A stretch of 64,000 nucleotides of DNA from Brevibacillus sp051967035 (GCF_051967035.1 NZ_JBQCKK010000002.1:186001-250000), one strand, 5' to 3'. Counted from the first letter of the stretch, positions 51,980-61,156 are shown. Notes: generated by a model from the sequence alone, not told the origin. Made by a program: numbers and translations.

Positions 51980-52543
51980 ATGTCTCTTATCGGTAAACAA
52001 GTCCTGCCTTTCAAAGCACAAGCTTACAAAAACGGTAGCTTTGTAGAGGTTACAGAAGAAAACTTTAAAGGTCAATGGAGCATCGTTTGCTTCTATCCAG
52101 CAGACTTCACTTTCGTTTGCCCGACTGAGCTGGAAGATCTCCAAAACCAATACGAAACCTTGAAATCTATGGGAGCAGAAGTATACTCCGTTTCTACAGA
52201 TACTCACTTCACTCACAAAGCATGGCACGATACATCCGAGACCATCGGCAAAATCACCTACACCATGATTGGCGACCCAACTCACACCATCTCCCGCAAC
52301 TTCGATGTATTGATTGAAGAAGAGGGACTGGCTGACCGCGGTACGTTCATCATCGACCCGGACGGTGTGATCCAAGCCATTGAAATCAACGCAGGCGGCA
52401 TCGGTCGCGATGCAAGCTCCATTGTCAACAAACTGAAAGCAGCTCAATATGTTCGCAACAACCCAGGCGAAGTTTGCCCGGCGAAATGGCAAGAAGGTGC
52501 TGCTACCCTGAAACCAAGCCTTGATCTTGTTGGCAAGATCTAA
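51980..52543 (+). CDS. ahpC: Alkyl hydroperoxide reductase, peroxiredoxin subunit
   Basis: Two-Cys peroxiredoxin that reduces peroxides. The 187-residue protein has the peroxidatic Cys in DFTFVCPTELED (about 47), the resolving Cys in GEVCPAKW (about 165) and the GGIGR motif of AhpC1-type proteins. The ATG at 51980 follows AGGAGG. Codon choice (many TCT, CCA, ACT) differs from the neighbours and fits a highly expressed gene. Operon with ahpF. Confidence 0.96.
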   Translation: MSLIGKQVLPFKAQAYKNGSFVEVTEENFKGQWSIVCFYPADFTFVCPTELEDLQNQYETLKSMGAEVYSVSTDTHFTHKAWHDTSETIGKITYTMIGDPTHTISRNFDVLIEEEGLADRGTFIIDPDGVIQAIEINAGGIGRDASSIVNKLKAAQYVRNNPGEVCPAKWQEGAATLKPSLDLVGKI

Positions 52544-52555
52544 GGAGTGGGATCA

Positions 52556-54085
52556 ATGATACTGGACGCAGAAATCAAAGCACAGCTAGCGCAATATCTT
52601 CAGCTCATGGAAGGCGAAGTGCTGTTGAAATACAGCGCAGGCTCTGATAGCGTATCGCGTGACATGCTGCTTTTATTGGAAGAATTGGCAACCATGTCGC
52701 AGAAAATCAAGCTGGAAGAAGCCTCCATGGAGCGTACACCTAGCTTTAGTGTCAATCGTATCGGGGAAGATACCGGAGTAACGTTTGCTGGCGTACCCTT
52801 GGGACATGAATTCACTTCCTTGGTGTTGGCTTTGCTGCAAGTGAGCGGCAGACCTCCAAAGGTTGACCAGAAGCTCATCGATCAAGTGAAGAGTCTGAAA
52901 GGCGAATATCACTTCGAGACTTATGTCAGCCTGACCTGCCACAATTGTCCTGATGTGGTTCAAGCACTGAACGCGATGAGCGTTCTCAATCCTGGTATTC
53001 GACATACTATGATTGACGGTGCTGCGTTCAAAGAAGAAGTCGAAAGCAAAAACATCATGGCTGTGCCAACGGTTTTTCTGAATGGGGAAAACTTTGGCGG
53101 CGGTCGGATGACACTCGAAGAAATTCTCGCCAAGCTTGGTTCGGCTCCGGACGCATCCGAATTTGCGAACAAAGAACCTTATGATGTGCTCGTGATCGGA
53201 GGCGGTCCATCCGGAGCAAGTGCTGCGATCTACGCGGCGCGCAAAGGCATTCGCACCGGTATTGTGGCTGAACGCTTCGGCGGCCAGATCATGGACACGC
53301 TGGGTATTGAAAACTTCATCAGTGTCAAATACACCGAAGGTCCGAAGTTGGCCGCAAGTCTCGAAGAGCATGTAAAAGAGTACAATGTCGATGTCATGAA
53401 TTTGCAGCGGGCCAAGCGCCTGGAGAAAAAGGACTTGATCGAAGTCGAACTGGAAAACGGTGCTGTTCTCAAGAGCAAAACCGTTATCCTCTCGACGGGT
53501 GCCCGCTGGCGCAATGTGGGCGTACCTGGCGAAGAGGAGTTCAAAAACAAAGGCGTGGCGTATTGCCCGCACTGCGACGGTCCATTGTTTGCCGGTAAAC
53601 GCGTAGCTGTCATTGGCGGCGGAAATTCCGGTGTGGAAGCCGCAATCGATCTCGCGGGCATTGTCCAGCACGTTACGGTTCTCGAATTCGCTGCTGAGCT
53701 GAAAGCCGACTCTGTTTTGCAAGAGCGCCTGTACAGCTTGCCGAACGTAACGGTGATCACCAATGCGCAGACCACGGAAATCACCGGTACCGACAAGGTA
53801 AACGGCATTTCCTACAAGGATCGCGAGACGGAAACGGTTCATCACATTGAGCTGGAAGGTGTGTTTGTCCAAATCGGTCTTGTGCCGAATACCGATTGGC
53901 TGGGAGATACAGTCGAACGGAACCGAATGGGCGAGATCGTTGTCGATAAACACGGCGCTACTTCCCTCCCTGGTGTATTTGCCGCAGGCGACTGCACGAA
54001 TAGTCCATACAAGCAGATCATTATTTCGATGGGTTCAGGTGCCACCGCAGCCTTGGGTGCATTTGATTATCTCATTCGAAACTAA
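52556..54085 (+). CDS. ahpF: Alkyl hydroperoxide reductase subunit F (NADH:peroxiredoxin reductase)
   Basis: A flavoprotein that re-reduces AhpC with NADH. The 509-residue protein has an N-terminal double-thioredoxin domain with CHNCPD (about 128-131), an FAD site GGGPSGASAAIYAARKG, the thioredoxin-reductase redox pair CPHCDG (about 337-340), an NADH fold GGGNSGVEAAIDLAG, and GVFAAGDCTNSPYKQ near the end. The ATG at 52556 follows AAGGAGTG; ahpC ends 12 bp earlier. Confidence 0.96.
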   Translation: MILDAEIKAQLAQYLQLMEGEVLLKYSAGSDSVSRDMLLLLEELATMSQKIKLEEASMERTPSFSVNRIGEDTGVTFAGVPLGHEFTSLVLALLQVSGRPPKVDQKLIDQVKSLKGEYHFETYVSLTCHNCPDVVQALNAMSVLNPGIRHTMIDGAAFKEEVESKNIMAVPTVFLNGENFGGGRMTLEEILAKLGSAPDASEFANKEPYDVLVIGGGPSGASAAIYAARKGIRTGIVAERFGGQIMDTLGIENFISVKYTEGPKLAASLEEHVKEYNVDVMNLQRAKRLEKKDLIEVELENGAVLKSKTVILSTGARWRNVGVPGEEEFKNKGVAYCPHCDGPLFAGKRVAVIGGGNSGVEAAIDLAGIVQHVTVLEFAAELKADSVLQERLYSLPNVTVITNAQTTEITGTDKVNGISYKDRETETVHHIELEGVFVQIGLVPNTDWLGDTVERNRMGEIVVDKHGATSLPGVFAAGDCTNSPYKQIIISMGSGATAALGAFDYLIRN

Positions 54086-54093
54086 TGAACGTA

Positions 54094-54137
54094 GGAGCCG
54101 CTTCGCTACCATCCGGATAGCGAAGCGGCTCTCTTTA
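54094..54137 (+). terminator. Terminator of ahpC-ahpF
   Basis: AGCCGCTTCGCTA (54096-54108) pairs perfectly with TAGCGAAGCGGCT (54118-54130), followed by CTCTTT. Confidence 0.8.
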
Positions 54138-54376
54138 TACAACAAGGAAAATAACCGGGAAACCCGTACCGAGAATAAATGGTCCTTCCCGGTTTGAAAG
54201 CCTTGCATTTTCGTCTAAAATAAGGAATACTGTATGTTAGTCTTCGTATGTTATACGATATACGTTTGAGGAAATCGACACATGGATGAATTGCCTATGC
54301 AATGCCTGCGTCCCCCAGCAAAGGGCGAGGTCGGTATTCAAGCCAATAGTTTTCTAATAGAAAGGACGTGCCCTGG

Positions 54377-54925
54377 GTGAGTCAATTGTTTGCGCATATT
54401 GATCCCGAGAAACTGAGTGAGATGGCGTTGGTTGATATTGCGTATGAAATTTTGCGCGAAACCAACCGCACTTACAACTTCCGCGAGCTGATGGATGAGC
54501 TGGCCGCTGTTCGTAACATGACAAACGAACAACTCATGGCTATCATCGCGCAAGTATACACGGAGATTAATATCGACGGCCGTTTTGTGTGCCTTGGCGA
54601 CAACGTGTGGGGATTGAAACGCTGGTATCCAACGGACACGGTCGAGGAAACACAAGAAGGCGGCGGAACCAAGAAGAAGAAAGTCATTCTGGACGACGAC
54701 TTCGACGATTACGACACCGAAGACGAAATTGTGGAGGATTACGAAGAAGACGACGTTGTCATTTTCGAAGACGAAGAAGTATTCGTGGATGATGCGGATA
54801 TCGAAGATGAAGAGATTGCCGAAATCGACGAAGAAGAGCTCGAAGAAGAGGAAGACGAGCTGTTTGACGAGGAGCTTGAGGAAGAGGAAGTGGACGAAGA
54901 GTTGGAAGATGACGAGGATAAGTGA
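54377..54925 (+). CDS. rpoE: RNA polymerase delta subunit
   Basis: Delta factor of Gram-positive RNA polymerase, which raises recycling and promoter selectivity. The 182-residue protein has the N-terminal HARE-HTH-like domain (MALVDIAYEILRETNRTYNF) and an extremely acidic, disordered C-terminal tail of Asp and Glu from about residue 100. The GTG at 54377 lies 10 nt after AAAGGA; a GTG at 54368 is too close to that site. It precedes pyrG as in B. subtilis. Confidence 0.93.
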   Translation: MSQLFAHIDPEKLSEMALVDIAYEILRETNRTYNFRELMDELAAVRNMTNEQLMAIIAQVYTEINIDGRFVCLGDNVWGLKRWYPTDTVEETQEGGGTKKKKVILDDDFDDYDTEDEIVEDYEEDDVVIFEDEEVFVDDADIEDEEIAEIDEEELEEEEDELFDEELEEEEVDEELEDDEDK

Positions 54926-54932
54926 TAAGTCC

Positions 54933-54972
54933 TTGACTTCCGCCTGACGGACAGATAAAATACTCCTTGGGC
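54933..54972 (+). promoter_or_regulatory. pyrG promoter with GGGC start (CTP-sensing)
   Basis: TTGACT (54933-54938), 17-bp spacer, TAAAAT (54956-54961), then 7 nt to GGGC (54969-54972). Initiation at GGGC is what allows reiterative G addition at low CTP in the known B. subtilis pyrG system. Confidence 0.75.
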
Positions 54973-55006
54973 TTCACATGAAGAAGGATTAAATAAGGGA
55001 AACTAT

Positions 55007-55070
55007 AAAACAAAAGTGCCCCTACCCCATTACCAAAAGGGATAGGACTCGCTTTTGTTTTTCTTTTTTT
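55007..55070 (+). terminator. pyrG leader attenuator
   Basis: AAAACAAAAG (55007-55016) pairs with CTTTTGTTTT (55052-55061), with an inner C-rich 5' arm (GCCCCTACCCC) facing GGGATAGG, followed by TTTTTTT. A run of extra Gs at the mRNA 5' end could pair with the C-rich arm and prevent termination. Confidence 0.75.
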
Positions 55071-55140
55071 GGGAGCCGTCTTCATACCGTTTTTACTATT
55101 ACTACTCCTAAAGGGTTTAGGGAAAGAGGGGACGTTAACG

Positions 55141-56742
55141 ATGACGAAGTATATTTTTGTGACGGGCGGGGTCGTATCCTCGTTGGGAAAAGGAATTACA
55201 GCGGCTTCTCTGGGCCGACTCCTGAAAAATAGGGGCTTGAAGGTAACCATCCAGAAATGTGATCCGTACATCAACGTCGATCCAGGAACGATGAGCCCGT
55301 ATCAGCACGGGGAAGTATTCGTTACGGACGATGGAGCGGAAACCGACCTGGACCTGGGACACTACGAGCGTTTTATCGACATCAATCTGAGCGCGAACTC
55401 CAACGTAACGACTGGAAAAATCTACTCGACCGTCATCGCCAAAGAACGTCGCGGAGACTATTTGGGCGGAACCGTTCAGGTTATCCCGCACATTACGAAC
55501 GAGATTAAAGACCGCATTTTCCGCGCGGGCCGCGAAACCGGAGCAGACGTGGTAATCACCGAGATCGGCGGAACGGTAGGGGACATCGAGAGCTTGCCGT
55601 TCCTGGAAGCGATCCGTCAGATCAAGAGCGATATTGGCCGTGAAAACGTGATGTACATTCACGTGACGCTGGTTCCTTACATCAAGGCAGCGGGCGAGAT
55701 GAAAACAAAGCCGACCCAACACAGCGTGAAAGAACTGCGCAGCCTGGGCATTCAGCCAACGGTGATCGTGACCCGTACCGAACAGCCAATGACCCAGGAA
55801 ATGAAGGACAAGCTGGCACTGTTCTGTGACATCGACAAAAACGCGGTTGTGGAATGCGTGGATGCAGAGACTCTCTACGACGTGCCACTGCAACTGCAAG
55901 CGCAAGGTCTGGACGACTATGTTTGCCGCCACCTCGGCCTGACTTGCCAGGAAGCCGACATGACCGAGTGGAAGTCGCTGGTCAACAAAATCAAGAACCT
56001 GTCCAAGACAACGACGATCGCGATTGTCGGGAAATACGTGGAGCTGCACGACGCTTACTTGTCCGTAGCAGAAGCGCTGTACCATGGCGGTTATGCGAAT
56101 GATTCCAAAGTGGAAATCAAATGGGTGCACGCAGAAGAAGTGACGCCGGAAAACGTAGGCGAACTGCTGGGCGATGTAAACGGCATCCTGGTACCAGGCG
56201 GCTTCGGCGATCGCGGGATCGAAGGCAAAATTATCGCGACCCGCTACGCTCGCGAAAACAAAGTGCCATTTTTGGGCATCTGCCTCGGTATGCAAATTGC
56301 GGTGATTGAATTTGCCCGCCACGTCGCAGGCATGGACGGTGCCAACAGCTCCGAGATCAATCCGGACACCCCTTATCCGGTGATCGACCTCTTGCCAGAG
56401 CAAAAAGAAATCGAGGATAAAGGTGGCACCATGCGCCTCGGTCTCGGTCCTTCCAAAGTGGAAGCAGGCACGCTGACCGAAGCTGCTTACGGCAGCACAC
56501 TGGTGTATGAACGTCATCGTCATCGTTATGAAGTCAACAACGAATATCGCGAGCAACTGGCTAAACGGGGCCTGCGCTTTGCCGGTACATCCCCGGACGG
56601 CCGTCTGGTGGAAATCGTGGAAGTGCCGGACCACCCTTGGTTCGTGGCTACCCAGTTCCATCCGGAATTCACATCCCGTCCGAACCGTCCGCAGCCGCTG
56701 TTCCGCGATTTCGTCAAAGCTTCCCTGAACCTGTCTAAATAA
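55141..56742 (+). CDS. pyrG: CTP synthase
   Basis: Makes CTP from UTP, ATP and glutamine. The 533-residue protein has the N-terminal synthetase domain (FVTGGVVSSLGKGI, P-loop-like; MSPYQHGEVFVTDDGAE) and a C-terminal class I glutamine amidotransferase with GICLGMQ (catalytic Cys) and FHPEF. The ATG at 55141 follows AGAGGGG at 9 nt. It is transcribed from its own promoter through the leader attenuator and closed by a terminator. Confidence 0.97.
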   Translation: MTKYIFVTGGVVSSLGKGITAASLGRLLKNRGLKVTIQKCDPYINVDPGTMSPYQHGEVFVTDDGAETDLDLGHYERFIDINLSANSNVTTGKIYSTVIAKERRGDYLGGTVQVIPHITNEIKDRIFRAGRETGADVVITEIGGTVGDIESLPFLEAIRQIKSDIGRENVMYIHVTLVPYIKAAGEMKTKPTQHSVKELRSLGIQPTVIVTRTEQPMTQEMKDKLALFCDIDKNAVVECVDAETLYDVPLQLQAQGLDDYVCRHLGLTCQEADMTEWKSLVNKIKNLSKTTTIAIVGKYVELHDAYLSVAEALYHGGYANDSKVEIKWVHAEEVTPENVGELLGDVNGILVPGGFGDRGIEGKIIATRYARENKVPFLGICLGMQIAVIEFARHVAGMDGANSSEINPDTPYPVIDLLPEQKEIEDKGGTMRLGLGPSKVEAGTLTEAAYGSTLVYERHRHRYEVNNEYREQLAKRGLRFAGTSPDGRLVEIVEVPDHPWFVATQFHPEFTSRPNRPQPLFRDFVKASLNLSK

Positions 56743-56752
56743 AAATAGACCC

Positions 56753-56793
56753 AAAGACGCACCGGCGCTCTCGCTCGTCGGTGCGTCTTTTTT
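56753..56793. terminator. Terminator between pyrG and amj
   Basis: AAAGACGCACCG (56753-56764) pairs with CGGTGCGTCTTT (56779-56790), then Ts. Confidence 0.88.
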
Positions 56794-56806
56794 GCATGCC
56801 GCCTGT

Positions 56807-57601
56807 TTAGTGAAAAAGCGGAGACAGCCAGGCCACCCAGTAGGCGGCGGGAACAAGGAAGAGCTGAGCCAGAAGCGTCCCGAAAAATCGGGAAATCATC
56901 AGCCACAAGTACATGTCCCGAATCGATTCCTGTGTGGCTTTTCCCTGCATGGCTTTTTCGGTCAGGAGGGCGACTTGCGGGTCCACCAGAATGGTCATGA
57001 AAATCGTGGCGAAGCCGTTAATCATGCCCGACGACATCAGCACCGTTGCCTTGTAATCAGGGGCCAGCAGCGTCGCGTAAAGGACGGAGAGCACGCTGCT
57101 AGTGTAAATCGCCGTTCCCAAACAGTTGAGCAGCAGGAGACGTTTCGGGATGCCTTTGATGCGAAACCGGGAGATGGCCTGCCAGCTCGGGATTCGCACG
57201 TGGTGCCGGACGCGGCGGATGCTGTCTACGGTGACGGCTGTGCGCAGCATTTGCGGAATCGAACCGGCCAGCTCAAGATGCGAGATGACTCGTTTGGAAA
57301 TTTGGACAAACGTGGGAAACAGCACGATGGCAGCCAGCGTCCCGACAGAGGAAGCCGCTATAATCGTATGTAGCTGCCAACTCGGGTCGGTATGCAGGAT
57401 GGCCGCTTGATCCATCAGCCCGCCGGTGAACGGTCCCTGAATCAGGTTGGAGGTGCGGGAGAGCAACAGGGTAATGCCGACGAGTGACATGGCGACCGCG
57501 ATTCTCCCTGTCTGGACTCCTGCGAAGCGGATGGCATAGGAGAGTGTCTCTGTCGTATGGATAATAAACGTCAACAGGCAGATCAACCAGAGCGCATTCA
57601 T
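56807..57601 (-). CDS. amj: Amj-type lipid II flippase (DUF2837)
   Basis: A 264-residue integral membrane protein with about six hydrophobic segments. The N-terminus ALWLICLLTFIIHTTETLSY with SNLIQGPFTGGLMDQA matches the YdaH/Amj family, which can replace MurJ in moving lipid II across the membrane. The ATG at 57601 follows CAAGGAG; an upstream ATG adds 27 unlikely residues. A minus-strand TATAAT (57649-57644) with a weak -35 is a candidate promoter. The insertion between pyrG and spo0F differs from B. subtilis, where ywjG is found. Confidence 0.85.
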   Translation of the reverse strand: MNALWLICLLTFIIHTTETLSYAIRFAGVQTGRIAVAMSLVGITLLLSRTSNLIQGPFTGGLMDQAAILHTDPSWQLHTIIAASSVGTLAAIVLFPTFVQISKRVISHLELAGSIPQMLRTAVTVDSIRRVRHHVRIPSWQAISRFRIKGIPKRLLLLNCLGTAIYTSSVLSVLYATLLAPDYKATVLMSSGMINGFATIFMTILVDPQVALLTEKAMQGKATQESIRDMYLWLMISRFFGTLLAQLFLVPAAYWVAWLSPLFH

Positions 57602-57701
57602 CTTGGTTTTTGGCTCCTTGCTTGGCGCGAAAATGGTATCCCTATTATACTCGAAATGGACATAACGCGAAAATTTCAGCAACGGATACGCAAAAATGTG
57701 C

Positions 57702-57727
57702 AGGAGTTTCCTGTTTTTAGGCGAAAA
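57702..57727 (+). promoter_or_regulatory. Possible sigma-H promoter of spo0F
   Basis: GCAGGAGTT (-35, AGGA core at 57702) and GGCGAAAA (-10 region, 57720-57727) with 11-12 bp between resemble the sigma-H consensus RnAGGAwWW / RnnGAAT. Confidence 0.4.
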
Positions 57728-57749
57728 CCTAGTTAATTAAGGAAATGGA

Positions 57750-57756
57750 TTCGTCA
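57750..57756 (-). promoter_or_regulatory. Spo0A box upstream of spo0F
   Basis: TTCGTCA on the plus strand reads TGACGAA on the minus strand, a full match to the 0A box TGnCGAA, 14 bp before the start codon. Confidence 0.4.
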
Positions 57757-57769
57757 GGGGGGAGTAACC

Positions 57770-58144
57770 GTGTTCGACAAACATGATAAAAAGGTGCTGG
57801 TTGTCGATGACCAGTATGGTATCCGCATTTTGTTGTATGAGGTACTGGGAAAAGAAGGGTACAAGACCTTCCAGGCTGCAAACGGGAAAATGGCTTTGGA
57901 GATTGTGGAAAAGGAATCGCCTGATCTGGTCATTCTCGATATGAAGATTCCAGGCATGGACGGCATTGAGATTTTGAAGCACATTAAAAAGATCAACCAG
58001 GACATCAAGGTCATCATGATGACGGCCTACGGAGAACTGGACATGATCAAGGAAGCGACTCAACTGGGAGCGCTGACCCATTTCACCAAGCCGTTCGATA
58101 TCGACGAGCTGCGAATGGCCGTACAGCAGCAGCTTGCCTGCTAG
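57770..58144 (+). CDS. spo0F: Sporulation phosphorelay response regulator Spo0F
   Basis: A single receiver domain of 124 residues that passes phosphate from sporulation kinases to Spo0B. Acidic pocket DD at 13-14, phospho-acceptor Asp57 in VILDMKIPGMDG, Thr in MMTAYGE and Lys107-region THFTKPF are present. GTG start after GGGGGGAG. The position before fbaA is conserved in Bacilli. Confidence 0.96.
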   Translation: MFDKHDKKVLVVDDQYGIRILLYEVLGKEGYKTFQAANGKMALEIVEKESPDLVILDMKIPGMDGIEILKHIKKINQDIKVIMMTAYGELDMIKEATQLGALTHFTKPFDIDELRMAVQQQLAC

Positions 58145-58182
58145 TCCTTTTGGCGACGTGTGCGTGGGGACAAGCGTACCTG

Positions 58183-58209
58183 TTAACAAACGCCTGTCTG
58201 TGATATAAT
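58183..58209 (+). promoter_or_regulatory. Probable promoter of fbaA
   Basis: TATAAT (58204-58209) with TTAACA (58183-58188) at a short 15-bp spacing, about 40 bp before the start. Confidence 0.45.
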
Positions 58210-58249
58210 AAGCCTCGTGATTTGAAGCTAGCAGAGGAGGACTTACCAA

Positions 58250-59104
58250 ATGCCATTGGTACCTATGACCGCTTTTACCGAAGACGTCAAATTGCATAAA
58301 TACGCCGTCGGACAATTTAACCTGAACAATCTGGAGTTTACGCAAGCGATCACGGAAGCGGCGATGGAAGAAAAATCGCCTGTCATTTTCGGTGTTTCCG
58401 AAGGGGCACTCAAATACATGGGACTGGACTACACGGTCGCCATCGCAAAAACGGCGGCTGAGCGCGCAGGAGTACCTGTTGCCTTGCACCTGGATCATGG
58501 CAGCAACTTTGATATTGTCATGAAGTGCATTCGCGCAGGATTCTCTTCTGTCATGTTCGATGGATCTCATCATTCCTTTGAAGATAACCTTCGCTTGACC
58601 AAACAGGTTGTTGAGGCTGCTCACGCTGTAGGCGTTTCTGTAGAAGGTGAACTTGGTACCATCGGCGGGGTAGAGGACGACTTGTCTGTTGACGAGGAAG
58701 ATGCTACGCTGGCAAACCCTGAGGAAGCGATCCGCTTCTGGGAAGAAACAAAAGTAGACTATCTGGCGATTGCAGTGGGAACGGCTCACGGCATGTACAA
58801 AGGCGTGCCCAAAATCCGCTACGACATTATCGAAAAAGTAGCGAGCAACATTGGAGCGCCGATCGTTCTGCACGGCGGTTCCGGCGTACCGGACGAAGCG
58901 ATTGTAGAATCGATCCGCCTGGGTGTTGGCAAAATTAACGTAAATACGGAAAGCCAAGTCGCATGCACCGAAACGGTTCGCAAAGTGCTGGCTGCGAAGC
59001 CGAACGAAATCGACCCGCGCAAATACCTGGGCCCTGCTCGCGACGCGATCAAGGAAGTTGTAAAAGGAAAAATGCGCCTGTTCGGTAGCAGCAACCGCGC
59101 GTAA
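58250..59104 (+). CDS. fbaA: Class II fructose-1,6-bisphosphate aldolase
   Basis: Zinc-dependent glycolytic/gluconeogenic aldolase. The 284-residue protein has HLDHGSNFD (zinc His), GTAHGMYKG and LHGGSGVPDE, as in B. subtilis FbaA. ATG follows AGAGGAGG. It is followed 14 bp later by tal. Confidence 0.96.
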   Translation: MPLVPMTAFTEDVKLHKYAVGQFNLNNLEFTQAITEAAMEEKSPVIFGVSEGALKYMGLDYTVAIAKTAAERAGVPVALHLDHGSNFDIVMKCIRAGFSSVMFDGSHHSFEDNLRLTKQVVEAAHAVGVSVEGELGTIGGVEDDLSVDEEDATLANPEEAIRFWEETKVDYLAIAVGTAHGMYKGVPKIRYDIIEKVASNIGAPIVLHGGSGVPDEAIVESIRLGVGKINVNTESQVACTETVRKVLAAKPNEIDPRKYLGPARDAIKEVVKGKMRLFGSSNRA

Positions 59105-59118
59105 CTAGGAGGCTAATC

Positions 59119-59763
59119 ATGCGTTTTTTGATTGATACAGCAAACGTTGAAGAAATCCGCGAGATTCACGAATGGGGAGTCCTGGCCGGAGTAACCACGA
59201 ATCCTTCGCTGGTTGCCAAGGAAGGCCGCGACTTTATCGAGACACTGAAGGAAATCATCGACATCGTAGACGGTCCGATCAGCGCTGAGGTCATCAGCAC
59301 CGATGCAAAAGGCATGATCGAAGAGGGCGAGAAGCTCGCTTCCCTCTCGAAAAACATCGTCATCAAGCTGCCGATGACTGCCGAAGGGTTGAAGGCAACC
59401 AAGTATTTTGCCAAGCGCAAAATCCGAACAAACGTAACGCTGGTGTTTTCCGCAAACCAGGCGCTGCTCGCGGCTCGTGCAGGAGCGAGCTTCGTATCCC
59501 CGTTCCTGGGACGTCTGGATGATATCGGACAAGACGGCATGCAGCTGATCGAAGACATTGCCGAGATTTTCTCCGTGCATGGCATCGATACCGAAATCAT
59601 CGCAGCATCAGTGCGCCACCCTGTGCATGTGACGGAAGCGGCCCGCCGCGGTGCTCACTATGCGACCATTCCGGCCAAAGTGTTCAAGCAGCTGATTGCC
59701 CATCCGCTGACAGACAGCGGCCTGGAGAAATTCCTCGCTGACTGGGCAAGCATGCAAAAATAA
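59119..59763 (+). CDS. tal: Transaldolase
   Basis: Pentose-phosphate pathway enzyme (short TalC/YwjH type). The 214-residue protein has the N-terminal RFLIDTANVEEI, TTNPSLVAKEG, and the Schiff-base lysine in IVIKLPMT (about 84). ATG follows AGGAGG. Shares a transcript with fbaA; terminator downstream. Confidence 0.95.
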   Translation: MRFLIDTANVEEIREIHEWGVLAGVTTNPSLVAKEGRDFIETLKEIIDIVDGPISAEVISTDAKGMIEEGEKLASLSKNIVIKLPMTAEGLKATKYFAKRKIRTNVTLVFSANQALLAARAGASFVSPFLGRLDDIGQDGMQLIEDIAEIFSVHGIDTEIIAASVRHPVHVTEAARRGAHYATIPAKVFKQLIAHPLTDSGLEKFLADWASMQK

Positions 59764-59783
59764 GGACAAGTACCGAAAGTTTC

Positions 59784-59817
59784 AAGCACCTTTTCCATTG
59801 GGGAAGGTGCTTCTTTC
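59784..59817 (+). terminator. Terminator of fbaA-tal
   Basis: AAGCACCTTTTCC (59784-59796) pairs with GGGGAAGGTGCTT (59800-59812), then CTTTC. Confidence 0.7.
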
Positions 59818-59844
59818 CCGATTACCACCTGAGGAGAGCGATGC

Positions 59845-61128
59845 ATGGATAAGCTGATTATCAATGGTGGAAAGCCGCTCGCGGGCACGGTAACCATCAG
59901 CGGAGCCAAAAATAGCGCAGTCGCACTGATTCCAGCCGCGTTGCTGGCGGACGGCCCTGTCGTTATTGAAAATCTGCCCCGTATTCAGGATGTAGAAATC
60001 TATCATGGGCTTCTTAGGGAAATGGGAGCTGACGTGCTGTTCGAAGAAGACTGGATGGAAATCGACGGGCGCTTGATGAAGCTGATGCTCATGCCCAACG
60101 GCAAGATCAAGAAGCTGCGCGCTTCCTACTATTTGTGGGGAGCCTTGCTTGCCAAGTTCGGCGAGGCGCAGGTAGGGCTGCCAGGCGGATGCGATTTGGG
60201 GCCAAGACCTGTCGATTTGCACATCAAAGGCTTTGAGGCGATGGGCGCCGAGGTGGAGAACAAAAACGGAGTCATGACCATCCGGGCCAAGCGCGGTCGC
60301 CTGCAAGGCGCGAGAATTTACCTTGACCTTGTCAGCGTGGGAGCGACGATTAATATCATGCTTGCTGCGTCCAAGGCAGAAGGCGTGACCATTATTGAAA
60401 ACGCTGCCCGCGAGCCGGAGATTGTCGATGTGGCTACATTGCTCAACAATATGGGGGCAAACATCAAGGGCGCAGGGACCGATGTCATCCGCATCCAGGG
60501 CGTGGAGCGTCTGCACGGCTGCCGGCATACGATTATTCCCGACCGGATCGAAGCGGGGACGTATATGATTGCGGCAGCGGCGACCAATGGCAATGTGCTG
60601 GTCGAAAACGTCATTCCCAAGCATTTGGAGTCGTTGACGGCCAAGCTGCGCGAGATTGGCGCTCACGTGACGGAAATGGATGACTGCATTCAGGTGATCG
60701 GACGGGATTCCTATCGTTCCATTGATGTGAAAACAAGCCCGTATCCGGGATTTCCGACTGATTTGCAACAGCCGATCACGACGCTGTTGACCCTTGCCAA
60801 AGGGTCGAGCATTGTGACGGACAACATTTACAGCTCGCGTTTTCGCCATGTAGATGAACTGCGGCGCATGGGAGCTACGCTCAAGGTGGAAGGACGTTCC
60901 GCTGTCATCGAAGGCGGAAGCAAGCTGAACGGAGCCAAGGTGGTCGCTTCCGATTTGCGGGCCGGAGCCGCTCTATTTATCGCAGGGCTGGCTACAAGCG
61001 GCACGACAGAGCTGGAAGGTCTTGAACATATTGACCGCGGCTATGAAAATTTGGTGGGCAAGCTGCAAATGCTGGGTGCCGACGTAACGCGGGTAGGCAT
61101 GCAGCAAGCGGAAAGCCCGCAGCGTTAA
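59845..61128 (+). CDS. murA: UDP-N-acetylglucosamine 1-carboxyvinyltransferase
   Basis: First committed step of peptidoglycan synthesis, the fosfomycin target. The 427-residue protein has GAKNSAVALIPAALLAD with Lys22, the active-site Cys in GLPGGCDLGPRP (about 116), and the C-terminal DLRAGAALFIAGLA and HIDRGYENL. Firmicutes carry two copies; the one between tal and glpX corresponds to MurAB (MurZ) of B. subtilis. ATG follows TGAGGAG. Confidence 0.95.
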   Translation: MDKLIINGGKPLAGTVTISGAKNSAVALIPAALLADGPVVIENLPRIQDVEIYHGLLREMGADVLFEEDWMEIDGRLMKLMLMPNGKIKKLRASYYLWGALLAKFGEAQVGLPGGCDLGPRPVDLHIKGFEAMGAEVENKNGVMTIRAKRGRLQGARIYLDLVSVGATINIMLAASKAEGVTIIENAAREPEIVDVATLLNNMGANIKGAGTDVIRIQGVERLHGCRHTIIPDRIEAGTYMIAAAATNGNVLVENVIPKHLESLTAKLREIGAHVTEMDDCIQVIGRDSYRSIDVKTSPYPGFPTDLQQPITTLLTLAKGSSIVTDNIYSSRFRHVDELRRMGATLKVEGRSAVIEGGSKLNGAKVVASDLRAGAALFIAGLATSGTTELEGLEHIDRGYENLVGKLQMLGADVTRVGMQQAESPQR

Positions 61129-61156
61129 CCAATCATCAGGAGAGGAGTCTTCCAGA

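Noticed and set aside
54241..54264. CGTAT...ATACG repeat upstream of rpoE as an operator
   Set aside because: Only 5-bp arms in an AT-rich stretch; too weak to separate from chance.
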